The translations under genes and the position numbers were made by a program. The notes below the pieces were generated by a model. That model was not told the origin of the DNA. It saw only the letters and a list, made by a program, of their open reading frames with translations, and searched no databases. This document shows positions 35,868-47,782 of a stretch of 64,000 nucleotides of DNA, piece by piece. Numbering within the stretch: position 1 is the stretch's first letter; each line of letters starts with the position of its first letter. The stretch comes from Hyaloperonospora brassicae (lineage: Eukaryota > Oomycota > Peronosporomycetes > Peronosporales > Peronosporaceae), in the NCBI GenBank assembly GCA_947650285.1, contig CANTFL010001207.1, positions 248,001 through 312,000 of the forward strand. Reading direction: 5' to 3'.

Positions 35868-38800
35868 GCCTCCCCACGTAAAACGTAGGATGCGTGCGCA
35901 TCCTACGTGGCAATTCGAGTGTGTATGCATTGCCCTTGCGATGCAACACTCGAAATGGCCCAATGTATTTCGGCAGTAGTTTGCTACTGCCGACACTAGT
36001 GACTGCATGTCCAGGTAGGTTTACCGTTGACAGTAGTACTAGGTCGTTAACCTTAAATGAAAGAACATTTGCTCTTCCATTCTTGTCTGCGTTCCGTTTC
36101 TGACGGTCCACCGCATTTGCGATGGAGTCCTGAACGAAACGGACTACCGCTTCTCGAGTCAGCAGGAAGTTCTCTGCTGACTCTTTGTTTTGTCTGGCAG
36201 TGTGTTTCGTGCGCACTGCTAAGAGATTGCTCTCTTCTTCAGCGAGGTTGTCTTCTTCCTCGCTGACATAATCGTTGGCGATGCTGAATATACCAGCATC
36301 GTCATCATCATCCGAATCAATAATAGCGTCTTCGCTATTATTGAGATGATCTTCTTCATCGATGTCGGCTTGATCGACATCGGCATCATACGTGACGACG
36401 TTTGCGTCGACACGTGATGAGCAAGAGCCAAAACGGTTTTTGCTCGAGCGAGTCCCTCCCCCTTATCCAAGAGTTACACTCTATAAGGGTGGGCACTCGT
36501 GGATGGCGTAGGCCATTCACGTAAAACGGTGTGTGCTGTGTTGAAGCATGCACCGAATTATTGATGGCGAATTCCACCATGGGTAGGAATTCGCTCCAAC
36601 TCGGAAACGAGTGGACATATCCTCGAAGTATCTCTTCGAGGACACGGTTCGCACGTTCCGTCTGACCATCTGTTTCTGGATGGTTAGAAGTGGACATCTT
36701 CAATCGTGTTCCGAGAGTATGGAACACGGTTTGCCAAAATTCCGCCGTGAACCGAGGGTCACGGTCGGATACGAGTTCACGGGGTAACCCGTGGAGTCTA
36801 AAGACCGTGTCTAGAAAGACACGAGCACAACCTTGAGCCTTGATTGACTCAGGGACAGCAGCAAGATGGACCATCTTGCTGAATCGGTCTACAAACACAA
36901 GAATACCATTATTCTTGTGAGCGTCTTCGGGAAACCCGAAGACGAAGTCCATTGAAACGGACTGCCAGCACTCTGTCGGAACAGGCAGAGGCTGCAATGG
37001 CGCACGGGATGAAGGACTAGGCTTCACCCGTTAACAAACTTCGCAAGCACGTATATACTTGCGAACAAACTGATACTGGTGGGGCCAGTAAAAGTCACGA
37101 CTTACCGTGAGGTAAGTCTTTTCCCTTCCACGATGGCCGCTTGTTGGGGCATCGTGACACTCGTACATGATGCGCAACCGCAAATCATGATGAGCGGGTA
37201 CGACGACACGAGGCGTGTCGTCGGCAACAGCTGTATAGTACAGCAATCCGTTGCGTGTACTATACCGATCCGATGAGGATCGGTACAAAGCCGGTAAATC
37301 CCTCATGGATTTACTGGATGGATTCACCAGATGATCCATCAATCGCAGAAGATCCTCATCTTCCGCGTATGCCTTTCGTACGTCGTCAAGTAAACTTGAC
37401 GACGGGACACTGACTGACAGTGTCGCAACAGTGGGCTTATCCTCAATGTTGGATTGTGCGTCCGGCTCGAAATTGGGCCGGCGCGAAAGAGCATCCGCGA
37501 CGACATTGAGTCGTCCCGGTTTATACTCCACGGAGAAGTTATACTCCGCGAAGAAAGACAGCCACCTCGCCATTCTTTGCGAGAGGTGTGGGCTGTTTAC
37601 GGCCGTGCGTAATGACGCATGGTCCGTGTAGACAACAAACGGTCTATCTCCCAAGAGATAGACGCGAAACTTAGCCAGTGCATATTTCATGGCAAGGAGT
37701 TCCTTGTCATGCACTGGGTAATTACGCTCAGCTGCTTGCAGCTGACGCGACTGATAACAGATGACGCGCTCCGCGCCATCTGCATCGAACTGCATTAACG
37801 CACAGCCGATTGCGAAATCGCTGGCGTCACAGACCACATGAAATGGTCTGTCCTGATCTGCAATCGCCAAGATCGGCGATTGCATCAAGCTCCGCTTGAT
37901 ACCTTCAAAGGAACGCTGGCACTCAGCGTTCCATGACCACTTGACATTTTTCTTGAGCAAGCAAGAAAGATGAACAGTCATCTCGGCGTAGTTGCGCGAG
38001 TACTTGTGCAAGTACGCCGCAAGACCAAGGAACTTCCTTAGTCCCTTGACATCGACTGGCACTGGCCAGTCGGTGATCGCCTTGATCTTTTCGGGATCAG
38101 GGCGTACGCCGTGTTTACCCACGATGCACCCAAGAAGTGGTATTTCGCTAGCCGCGAATATACACTTCTTGAGGTTGGCGTACAACTTATGCTTGCGCAT
38201 AAGTTGAAGAACCTGACGAACGTGAGTTCTGTGAACTTCAACGTCCGTCTCTCCGTCCATAGCCCGGCTATGGACGAACACATCGTCGAAGTAACTCGGT
38301 GCGAAGTCTCGCACCGGTCTCAACAGATTTGTTACACATCTGTTGAATGTTGCAGGGGCATTACTCAGCCCCTGTGGCATCACTAGCCACTCCCACAGCA
38401 TCCCGCTGGGGGTACTCACTGCCGTGAACGGGACGTCCCGTTCACGCATCAGGATCTGATAGAATCCATCCATCAGATCCATGGACGAAAAGATGGTACT
38501 CTTGACATACCATCTATGATTACGTCCTTCCTCGGTATCGGCGTCTGAGCCGGTACCGTTGCAGCATTCAACTTGTTGAATGCGTGCACTATCCGCCACC
38601 CTCCTGTGGCCTTTCGCACACAGAAGGTCGGAGAGCTGTGAGGGGATGTTGATTCCCTCACATGGCCCGCTGCTAAGCGATCGGCAAAGAACTTGTCGAT
38701 CGCTAGTCACTTGTTCACGAGGCAGTGGCCACTGCTTCATGACACAGTATTTCGAGCCCGGTTTGAGCTCGATCTCGTGTCGAGTGCCTTTGTCCTTAGG

Positions 38801-40153
38801 CAACTCGCAAGGTACGGATTCAGGGAACACATCCCTGAATTCGATCAAATCCTTATACAAAGGATTTGCCTGAAGTGACTCCCAGGATTGGGACGCGTAT
38901 CGCTCAATCCGAGTCTTCTCATCGAGGACACTTTCGTTCATCGATGAGCTGCTGAGAACCCGTTCGTTCTCAGCAAATACTGTTGCCGACCGAATGTCGG
39001 TCACATACTCGTCCTCTGTGACGAGTATGCAGATCTGCTTGACTTTGCCACTACGCAGATCACGCAAGAACCGTTTCGGTTCTAGCGTTGGCAACTGAGT
39101 TATCTCCGAAGTCAACTTCGGAGGCACAATCAGATCAAGCGTATAAGCGCCTACGCTTGATCCATCATTAACCAAGACGTTCAACGTCTCGGTTACTTCC
39201 TGGGAACTTGCTTCCACAGGTTGCTGAGGGCCTAATCCCTCAGCAAGCGACTCTTGAGGAATTCCTTCCTCAAGTACGTGGGGGCTTATTCCCTCGACGT
39301 CTTCCGACTGAGGCTGTGCAACCACAGTCAGGAACCGATTCTCTACGGTCGACTCTCCAGTCGACCTAGGATTTTCATGTTGCCCCTTGGGGGCAACAGA
39401 CTTCTTTCTTCTATCATGCTGCCCGCTAGGCATGCATCCATGTCCCGGTCCACTCGACTTATTCGAGTGGTGGACCTTCGGCGCAGCCTGTACTTCTGTA
39501 CAGCCGCCGGGAGCTTGCTCCACAGTGTAGTGATCAACTACACTGTGATCTTGTGCAGTCGTGCTAACGACCGTACCGCAAGTGAGGCCATCGCACTCAC
39601 TCGCAGAACATCCACACGCTTGTGGACGCTCCAAGATGTTCATCAGATGGCCATCTGATGAACAAGCAGCAGGCATCTTCACGGATCGATGCTGCCAGCT
39701 CACTCTTGGCTCGTACTTTCTGAGCCAAGGTAATCCCAGGATGACATCAAATTTGTCATCCAGATCTAGTACGATGAAGTCATCATCGTACTGTTCGCCC
39801 TCTAACGTGTAGTGGATTCCTACTACACGTTTCTTAGCGGTAATCGATGCGCCTGTTGCAAGGCGCACCGTCATCCTCGTGAGGGGAATGTCGCGCTCAG
39901 CGAACTTGAGCCTACGACCCTCTAGTAACTGGCGACGAACAAAGTTGTTCGACGCCCCACAGTCTACTAGGGCACGAAGTGACGAATCATTTGTCGCTTC
40001 AAACTTCAAGGTGATGAGCGAAACGCCATCACCAGGTGCAGAGACACACAATGATTGTGTATCTGGAGCAACTTTCGTCAAGAGATTTGCAAATTCTCTT
40101 GAGGTTGCTGGATCAGTAGGGCGCTCCGCCCCTACTGACCCCGACCATTTTTT
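35239..40153 (-). pseudogene. pol: gypsy pol (protease, RT, RNase H, integrase, chromodomain), broken in four places
   Basis: Reading on the minus strand, pol is entered by a -1 shift at about 40147. Protease: LRALVDCGASNNFV and VILGLPWLRKY. RT: SSMDLMDGFYQILM and YFDDVFVHS (YFDD codons at 38282-38293). RNase H: VVCDASDFAIGCAL and TDHASL. Integrase: the HHCC finger ends near 37034; the core has MDFVFGFP, SDRDPRF and TERANRVLEE. Chromodomain at the end: [17 protein letters not shown]. Lesions: a frame change near 38705 and its reversal near 38503 (about 66 codons out of frame inside RT), a TAA at 37033-37031 in the integrase finger, and another frame change near 36455-36463. An acidic spacer precedes the final part (36216-35239). 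Catalytic residues are otherwise intact, so decay is recent. Confidence 0.9.
40110..40153 (-). promoter_or_regulatory. Predicted -1 ribosomal frameshift signal at the gag-pol junction
   Basis: On the minus strand the heptamer A AAA AAT (40153-40147) lies in the gag frame, followed by a 6-nt spacer and an 11-bp stem (40140-40130 with 40121-40111, one G.U pair) with an 8-nt loop. The gag stop TAG (40134-40132) is inside the stem. Pol is open in exactly the -1 frame from this point. Confidence 0.75.
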
Positions 40154-41286
40154 GATGGTCCGTCTCGCTGTTGCGGCTTCGCAACAGCGCTGGACCCACG
40201 CCCATTGCCCTTTCTGGCAAAAGGTCGTCCATTTCGCTCAATACTGTTTGGTACTGGGCGTGGAGCACTACACTCGTATGCGTAGTGCCCTAACTTCTGA
40301 CAGCGATTGCACCTCTGCAATCGCTTGTTGTTTGTAGAGCGAGGTCTCTCGCTCTCAACATAGCAGAGGTCCATTGGTTCTGGACCTCCGATCTCTTGTC
40401 GTCTCGGTGGACGGTAAGAGTTTGAGCTAGCATGAGCCTGTCTCATGCTTAAGTCTTCCTGTTTCGCGGCTGATATCGCATCTTCCAGAGTATTCAGCTC
40501 AAGGCGGAACAGGTGGCTCCTGACGGGCCCTTCTGCGAGCCCTTGCATGAACACCGTAATCAACGTGTGTTCATGTACTGGGTGGGAAGTTATACTACTC
40601 GCAAGGAGTCGTATATGTTGAGCGTAAGCGTGCACATCACGCTTACCCTGCTTGAGTTTCAGGAGCTCTGAGCGAGCCCTGAACTCAGCACGTGGCGGCT
40701 CAAACGTTTGTCTGAGCCGGGACTTGAAGTCATCTAGCGACCTAAACACATTTGGGTCGCTACTCTCGAGTCCCAGGGACCAAGTTTTGGCACGCCCTGC
40801 CAAGTGGGTCTGAGCAAATGTGAGTTTCATTTGCTCATCTTCGACGCGACGAGCCCTTAGGGCTCTGTCGAGTTCGACAAACCATAGTAACAGGGAGTCC
40901 TCCGGGACTCCACTGTACTTGGAGATGTCGACTTTCATGACTTCGGGACGACGCACATGCGCCGTCCCGCCCACAGCAGCATGGAATTGCTGCTGTCTCA
41001 ACAGCTCCGTCTGTTGAGCACCGAGTTCTCTCAACTGCTCGGCCTGTTGAGAGCCTTGCTGGTGAAGCAAGGCTACTTTCTCCCTCTCGATAGCAAGTTC
41101 ATTCTGAATGAACTTGGCGATAGCGGCATGTTGTTGGTCTCTGTCTAGAGACTCCAACATGGTGCTGACGACGAGTTCGCCTACGGTAAAACTCATTCGT
41201 TCTACCGCACCCCATTCGATGTCACTCAAATGGGTAAACCCTTCACGCGTGGCGTGAAAGGTGTCTTCTTCATCCAACATGTTCAT
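40132..41286 (-). CDS. gag: gypsy Gag polyprotein
   Basis: 384 aa, intact from ATG (41286) to TAG. The middle matches the retrotransposon gag capsid domain (LLWFVELDRALRARRV, FKSRLRQTFEPP, VHAYAQHIRLLASSI, VFMQGLAEGPVRSHLF). A CCHC zinc knuckle follows (CNRCQKLGHYAYEC), then a basic tail. Gag assembles the virus-like particle and packages element RNA. It ends inside the frameshift stem described above and lies 45 bp after the 5' LTR. Unlike pol it carries no lesion. Confidence 0.92.
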   Translation of the reverse strand: MNMLDEEDTFHATREGFTHLSDIEWGAVERMSFTVGELVVSTMLESLDRDQQHAAIAKFIQNELAIEREKVALLHQQGSQQAEQLRELGAQQTELLRQQQFHAAVGGTAHVRRPEVMKVDISKYSGVPEDSLLLWFVELDRALRARRVEDEQMKLTFAQTHLAGRAKTWSLGLESSDPNVFRSLDDFKSRLRQTFEPPRAEFRARSELLKLKQGKRDVHAYAQHIRLLASSITSHPVHEHTLITVFMQGLAEGPVRSHLFRLELNTLEDAISAAKQEDLSMRQAHASSNSYRPPRRQEIGGPEPMDLCYVESERPRSTNNKRLQRCNRCQKLGHYAYECSAPRPVPNSIERNGRPFARKGNGRGSSAVAKPQQRDGPSKNGRGQ

Positions 41287-41310
41287 GTTGGATGATGTGG
41301 TCCTTGGAAG

Positions 41311-41328
41311 GACTACAAAGTGCTACCA
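41311..41328 (-). other. Primer-binding site of the gypsy element
   Basis: Two bases after the 5' LTR the minus strand reads TGGTAGCACTTTG. The first eight bases would pair with a tRNA ending UGCUACCA, as eukaryotic initiator tRNA-Met does; pairing beyond that is weaker. Confidence 0.6.
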
Positions 41329-41330
41329 GG

Positions 41331-41721
41331 TGTAACGGGGCACACCCTTGCGTAACTTAACGCAAGGGTTTTGAGTGCCCCGACAGACGTACACGTGGCA
41401 AGCGAGGAAGCGTAGGTAGGGTAAAAGTAGAACTGTTATATTAATAAATTAAGTCTTTAAACTACTGTCTCTTCGTTTGACTTAATTCAATTATACTAAT
41501 ATAACTGCATGTATGGTGACGTCTCGTCACCACTCATTGCGCGCGTCTTGCGGCGATTGGTGGGTTGATATCATCACGATATCAACCAATGAACAGACCC
41601 TTTGGTCGACCCTTCAATATCACCACTTTGGTGATATTGTTTTAAAGAATATCCATCTTTATATTCTTTATTGTCACTTTCCTTAAAGTGACAATTTCAT
41701 GTAACGGGCTGCCCCGTTACA
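41331..41721 (-). repeat. 5' LTR of the gypsy element (right copy)
   Basis: 391 bp, followed by the second TCCAT. Identical to the left copy except T at 41439. Confidence 0.97.
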
Positions 41722-44700
41722 TCCATGATCTCAGTTGGCGCTGTAAGTAAAAAATTCTTTGCTCTGCTGGCGTAGCAACCTTCCAAATTATAAATTACAT
41801 CACTTTTTTGTGGTCCATTATTTATAGTTTCGAGGTACATACTGTAGGTGCATTACTTATTGTTAGAAAGTATTTGCTACAGTTTGTAACATCTCCTGCA
41901 TGGACCATGTTCATAAAATGCAATAGGATCAGCTTTAAGAGGCATGGAAGTCGTCGCCTTTCGTGCAAAACGCTAGGACAAACAGCGACCACATCTAGGT
42001 ACACGTACAACCACTTTTATGACCTGGGGGATAGAGATGGTGAGAGGAAGCCATTTACAAAGGAGGATATGGCGAAGCCACATGTAGTAGAGAAGCGGCG
42101 TATGGTATATCTGAGCCATATTTTACATCATAATCGGGAGCGCTTCCTCAGCAGTCCTAAATACTAGTGTGACATCAGTCTCGTCCCATTTTGTAGAAAG
42201 TAGCCTGGCTATTGAAGTTAATTATAAGAAAGTTTGATTCACTACCAGAACACCTCTACCCCTATTTCCTTCGCTGGGGCATTCTTGAATTAAACTATTC
42301 ATGACTGGACCAATTTATAGATCCAAAAGTCTCATTCATTTGAAAGTACATTGCAGAAAAGTCAAGACCCATGACCAACATGCTTTCGAAGCTACAAAAA
42401 TACTTTTCATAACAGAACACAACGGCTACTCGCCCATATTTTACGAATAGTCAAGAGCAGATGAATATTTAGCCTTTATGATTTGATCTGATTACGCCTT
42501 ACTAGATGCCGGACGAACTACTCAGGAAGGAATGGGATGAGTCTAGGTAGAAACACCTACACAGTTCATTTCGGCACTGCTACGATAACACGACAGGATC
42601 TAGCCATGCCTCTGCGTATCTTATGGCATATGTGACAATAGAAAGCATAGGCAATATCCGATTTTGCGATCAAGATGAGACGCAAGACATGCGGAACCAT
42701 TCTCGTATTGCTAAGTTACGAGAGACAATGAATCCGTTTCAAAAAAGTGAATGGAAATCAAGGTGACACAAGTAGTCTAAAAGACGTATTAATGAGATTA
42801 GGTAACGCGTTGGGTTAACTATCGGTAGCAACAAAAGTGGAGTATTGGTGAGCTTAGGTAACGCGTTGGGCTAACTACCGGTAACAACAAAAGTGGCATT
42901 TTCACGCCGGCACAATAAGCAAAAAATATAACGTTGTGCACTCTCTATGGCTTAAATCAAATTGATAAATTTCGTCGGGATTCCAACGACTCACGGTTAT
43001 GTATATCGGGAGGGGGATTACTGAAGATGCTGACAAATTGTAAACAAGGCTTAATCGACGGTGGGTCCGAACATTTTGTAGAGATACCCATTATATGGCT
43101 GCTCTGTTGCGTAACGCAGCATTGACGTATTAAAGGTGTAAAATACGGATTCAGTGGACCAGATATGACTCAAATTTCGCCCATATATTTAAGAGAGACA
43201 CAAAACTTGTTTAGGTAGTTGTATGCTACAGAGCATCGATTTAGCATGCATGAGGGAAAAATTACAAACAACAAGGTCGATATAGGTTGTGCGATATGCA
43301 GTGATTTTTACGACCTTAAACTAAACTAAACTTAGTCATTCGTCATTTTTAAACAAAGAGCCGTCTTCATAGCCTTAGTCGACGCAAAAAACAATCGTAT
43401 CTCACCAGGCAGATCTACCGCAGATTACGGCGATCGCCGATATTGGTGCGAGACACCATTGCTGCATTGGTAAACAAAGTTATTTATTGATAGCTTTACT
43501 TTGAATACCTTATCTCGATAAGAAGTCATCGATCAAACAGCAGCAAGTTGTAGGCAGCTATAATGTATGTATATTCTACCCCATCCATATAATCACTGAT
43601 AAATGTAGAGGAGACAAATAATCGGGGCTGTATTCCGATAATATTGAAATGGAGGAAGCTGTGGTACAAATGATCCATGATACAGATACAACAAAGGAGG
43701 AATAAACAAATAATACACTGTCCACTAATACCTCAACGGTATAATGAGTCGCATTGATCATATCCATGTAGGTGTGTTTGACAAGAAATAAATCAAAACG
43801 GTCGGCGATGGCTGAAACGCTGTTCTTTCTGGATAAAATTTTGAGTAGCACGCTATCGTAACAGCAAAACTTGATTCTCCATTCATCCTTTATATCGATC
43901 ATATATTTGATTTTTCCAGATGTCTGCTTACATCCCTCGAGTGGTAAGTACTAGATCACTAGTCCAAACTCTGTCACATAGAGTATTCTATAATAAAGCT
44001 AGAACTATTTTTATATAAGGTGTAATTATAATGATATTAAAATGGATGGGCCAATAAAATTTCGATATAAGGCTAGGGGCCTCCTTGTATCGCTTACCTC
44101 CAATTGTTTACAGCGCAAAATATGGAGGAGATTCTCTAAGAGAAAAGTGCGGTAAACGGCTTTTTTAAACGCAACGATACAAAACAATCTTTAGCCACAT
44201 ATGTCTAATACGTTCCGTTTTTTGACCGTGCATTCGACCGCATATTGCTGCCATGTAGGATGGCCATTGTGAGCCTTTTAAGTTCCAAAACACCCGACTG
44301 ACCCTAGTAGCCATGAAACCATAATACGAAATTCTTTGATTTTTGGTAGACTTAAATATATTTATTTCATGTAAAATAGAAGCTCTTCCCTCGTTGAGTT
44401 TTTCAGTTGGACGGTATATGGCAAACCACTACAACGACCAGCTGACACGTTATTTCGGTACCGCGAGCTAGGCAAGATAACTACACAAAGGCTACGTTGT
44501 TCAGTACATGTACACTGCTATCAGACTGGGTGTGTAGCATGGCTAATAAATCATATCGTCTCCGTCAGTATACAATTATCACCTGTGCCACAAATCATAT
44601 GAATCGAGTAAAGGGCACAATCCACTTATACGTCGTGTTTCTGTCATTTCTGGAATGACATAGGCCATAAAGAAGCTAAATAGCAGATGTTATCGTCAAC

Positions 44701-46669
44701 GACTTTAATCATCTAGCGAAGCGATTAAGAGAAGGAAGCATATCGTCACATATGCGGGATATGATTGCGATACCTACCACAAATTAATTCATTTTGATAC
44801 GCGTTGAATCTCAGAGATATAAGGAGCATAAATTTAGCTGGTGTTAAAGTCAACTCTGCTAGCGACATGAAGTATAGACCAATAATACTACTTGTATCTT
44901 ATCAAGATAATTCGCGGAATGCGTGTGATCTCCAATGATGTATAAAGGAGAGCATTTAGGTCGTCGTATCACGCTATAAATGTCTAGTAACATCTTCGTA
45001 TTAGTTATACATCTACCCGCACGAAAATTCCAACATTATATCATACATGCTATAAGCGGTCGGGAAGTGATGATAGCCAATTCCTTCAAACGTTTATAAA
45101 CTGTTTTGACCGATAAATTGTTATAGCGTGCCTACACGAACAAAGTGAGCGTGAATGATAAATATACTATTTTACGAGCGAAAGAGGCAACAACTTAGCC
45201 GTATGACAAGATGTTGCTATCAGAAAATTGCGATTATAAGTTCTTTCGAATAATCACCGTACTACTCATGTAATGTATATTTATAAGTGAAGTAACTTCT
45301 CATACGAGCACGACGATGACCACGGGAATTGTCGTACAAAACGAAGAATTCGAACCATTTTTAGATGCATGCTGACATTCTGATTTACTAACGAACGTAT
45401 GTTCCTATATGTATAGACTATCACTCAATCAAACTGATTTGTTGCATGTATTATCGTGGAGGCAACAGCGTCCTAATGACGCGCCACCGAAATTCATCGA
45501 AGCAGCTGTAGCGAATATCCAAACGGTGACCATAAATTTTCATGTAACCATATCATCACCAATGATCTGATTGAGACAAGTTGACATAGTGGAGCGTAGA
45601 TCGGAGAACCTGACTCGTCTCATGTATCACTACAAGCGACTAGCGCATGTTTAAATAAATGTTATGTGAATGTAAAATCGAAACTGAAAAATCAAGCAAA
45701 AAGTACAACGTTCGGATAGTACGACACATCCAGTCCAAGAGATATAAATACCGATACATGCGGAGCAGGAAGGTCAAAATTATCATCTCAGCGCATGTTG
45801 TTGAGATTTGAAGACATAACCGACCAACCGTTATGCGACTGCTTTATTATGATCGAGGCAAGCGGTCGCTATCAATATTTGACATCCGTTGCGTCTTTTG
45901 GCATACATAATTTCGACATGGGTCTATGGCGAAATCATTTCTACAGGCTCAATCGCTTATACTGAACTTGAAGGGTACAAAACATGGGTACAGATGTGAT
46001 CTAGACAATATTCGAAATTGTATTAAATGCATAATGATAATAAACGTGACAGTTTTGTTGGTACATGACATATTTGAAATTACTCTGTTCTGCATACATG
46101 CGTGACCACCTCAGTCGGTCCAGATACATCTAACCTTCTGATGTCGTAAGGGTCACCAAGGAGAATAATGCCAAGAAGACATCGAAACTTACTATGTTTT
46201 ACCAGATGAGCACAAAATCATAGGGAGATACTCGCATTGATGTGTACGCTACAAATAACGAAAACCTTAACAAAGCACAATTGTGGGACGCTTCTATTGA
46301 TCAGAATACTGTTCAGATTGTTTGTATAATAGACTAAACGGTATCAAACATCTACGAGATAGATTAAGTGATTATTGGGCAGACCGATGTCACCAATTTA
46401 TCCCCCAGTAATAGGATATATGTGTATCAAGCAGTAAGCAGACGGTCGTGCAAAGAAGATTCTGCGCCGGCCCGATCATGATTTCAAGCACAATCGAGAT
46501 AAGTTTCTCTCAAGTCTATCGCGAATATATGAAATCAGTCCGGTCCGATGATATACAAGGTGCGCACAAAATATATGCTGACAGCACAGACTGGAGTGTT
46601 CTCTACAAAGGTGTCAAGTGAGGTCAATACAAAGTTCGTATATCGCATCATAATTCTTGCAACAGCTGC
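41722..46669. other. AT-rich, gene-free DNA
   Basis: About 5 kb with markedly lower GC than the host genes and dense stop codons in all frames. Frames up to about 120 codons (for example 41808-42167) resemble nothing I know. The sharp change of composition at the right LTR shows the gypsy element was inserted at or near the edge of this block. Confidence 0.6.
42787..42898. repeat. Two-copy tandem duplication, 56-bp unit
   Basis: 42787-42842 and 42843-42898 are about 89% identical; both contain GGTAACGCGTTGGG and end in ACAAAAGTGG plus two bases. Confidence 0.85.
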
Positions 46670-46705
46670 TAAACAGATAAGCTTGACGTATAGACGGTCT
46701 TATGC

Positions 46706-46905
46706 CCGCCGGAAGTTTCTAAAGGTAAAAGAGGAAGTTTAATAGAGAAAGGTTTAATGAGACCACCAATATTTCTCACCTAATTACTGGCATGATCATG
46801 CTCCTCAATAGGTAGAAAATACTACTTGCGTCACTCTGACGATAAAAATCTCCGCTAGACTCCACATACGAAACTCCAACGGCAGCCAATTTTCAACAAC
46901 CCTCC
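46706..46905 (-). repeat. Left degenerate direct repeat, probable copia 3' LTR remnant
   Basis: Similar over about 195 bp to 51469-51665, starting at CCGCC and including AATAGGTAGAAAATAC. It may extend some 30 bp further left. Substitutions and small indels throughout show great age. Confidence 0.7.
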
Positions 46906-47723
46906 ATCGTGCGTGTTTCGGTTTTCAAGCACACGTCCCACGTGACCATCCATACTTATTATGGTGCAGACTGATACAAGTCTGTGACTCTTTCAACCTC
47001 AGTGAATGAAGTGCTTCTAACATCATGTAAGCTGTCATGCGAGAGCCTTCACCATACGTAGTATTGAGAGCTCCATAATTGGAATACGAGACTACAAATT
47101 TGATCCTCACAACATGTGTTTTGCTTTTCCGATGATTTAGCCAGAAAGTTGTTTGATAGCTGCTTGGTTATCAAACTTTTGTGACATCGACATCACACAC
47201 TGGATACCCACCTCTCCGAGAAATTATTTATCGCCGATCGGCATCTGCAATTACGACCAAAGCTTCAGTGATTTTGCTCTCATGGAAGAGATATAAATTT
47301 GACCTTGTTTTCGGCTCAAATATACAACTGAAACGCCCGCCATCTCAGCATATCACCCAGTAACATATTTCGGGCGTTCTTATCTACAGCAAATTCTGCA
47401 TCACGAAATCCCTCCAAGTGGAGTGGTACTTATAAGGGCATTATGTCTGTTCATTCGCAGAGGAAATCCTTTCGACCATGATTAGTATCTGGCTATTATT
47501 TTGGCATGTTTCCAATCACCTTTAGTCGGGCATGCGTGCATCTGGTCGCACGATAAAACGCGAACGAGATATCGGGACGAGTGCATCGAGATAGTCATAG
47601 CAGACTGCCCGCCAGTGATTGAAATATTCGCTTGGAAAAATCATCCGGTGTAACATAGACAGTGAGCACGACATCATTTTCGACAACGTCCTTGGTGGTA
47701 ATTATTAATAAAATTTCTCGTTC

Positions 47724-47782
47724 CATGAGCATTTTCCAGGTTCGGGTGCATGAGCATTTTCCAGGTTCGGGTGCATGAGCAT
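47724..47782. repeat. Perfect 25-bp tandem repeat, 2.3 copies
   Basis: 47724-47748 and 47749-47773 are identical (unit begins CATGAGCATTTTCCAGG); a third partial copy follows. Its perfection inside decayed copia DNA points to a recent slippage or duplication. Confidence 0.9.

Larger units (their letters stand above)
33739..41721 (-). mobile_element. Ty3/gypsy LTR retrotransposon, chromodomain type, saturated with short inverted repeats
   Basis: 7983 bp, read on the minus strand. It has 391-bp LTRs differing at one base, a 5-bp target duplication TCCAT (33734-33738 and 41722-41726), a primer-binding site at 41311-41328 and a polypurine tract at 34130-34140. Order on the minus strand: gag, -1 frameshift site, protease, reverse transcriptase, RNase H, integrase with chromodomain (pol broken by four lesions). 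A 535-aa ORF runs antisense near the 3' LTR. Throughout, including LTRs, UTRs and coding DNA, perfect inverted repeats with 7-11-nt arms and short loops occur about every 45 bp and stop at the element ends. See the findings for examples and counts. Confidence 0.95.

Noticed and set aside
33739..41721. A CRISPR-like or satellite array as explanation of the repeated hairpins
   Set aside because: Each inverted repeat has its own sequence; there is no shared direct repeat or fixed unit, and the DNA encodes normal retroelement proteins.
43000..46600. Short frames of 60-110 codons in the AT-rich block as small genes
   Set aside because: Lengths are what random AT-rich DNA yields, with no domains and no host-like codon use.
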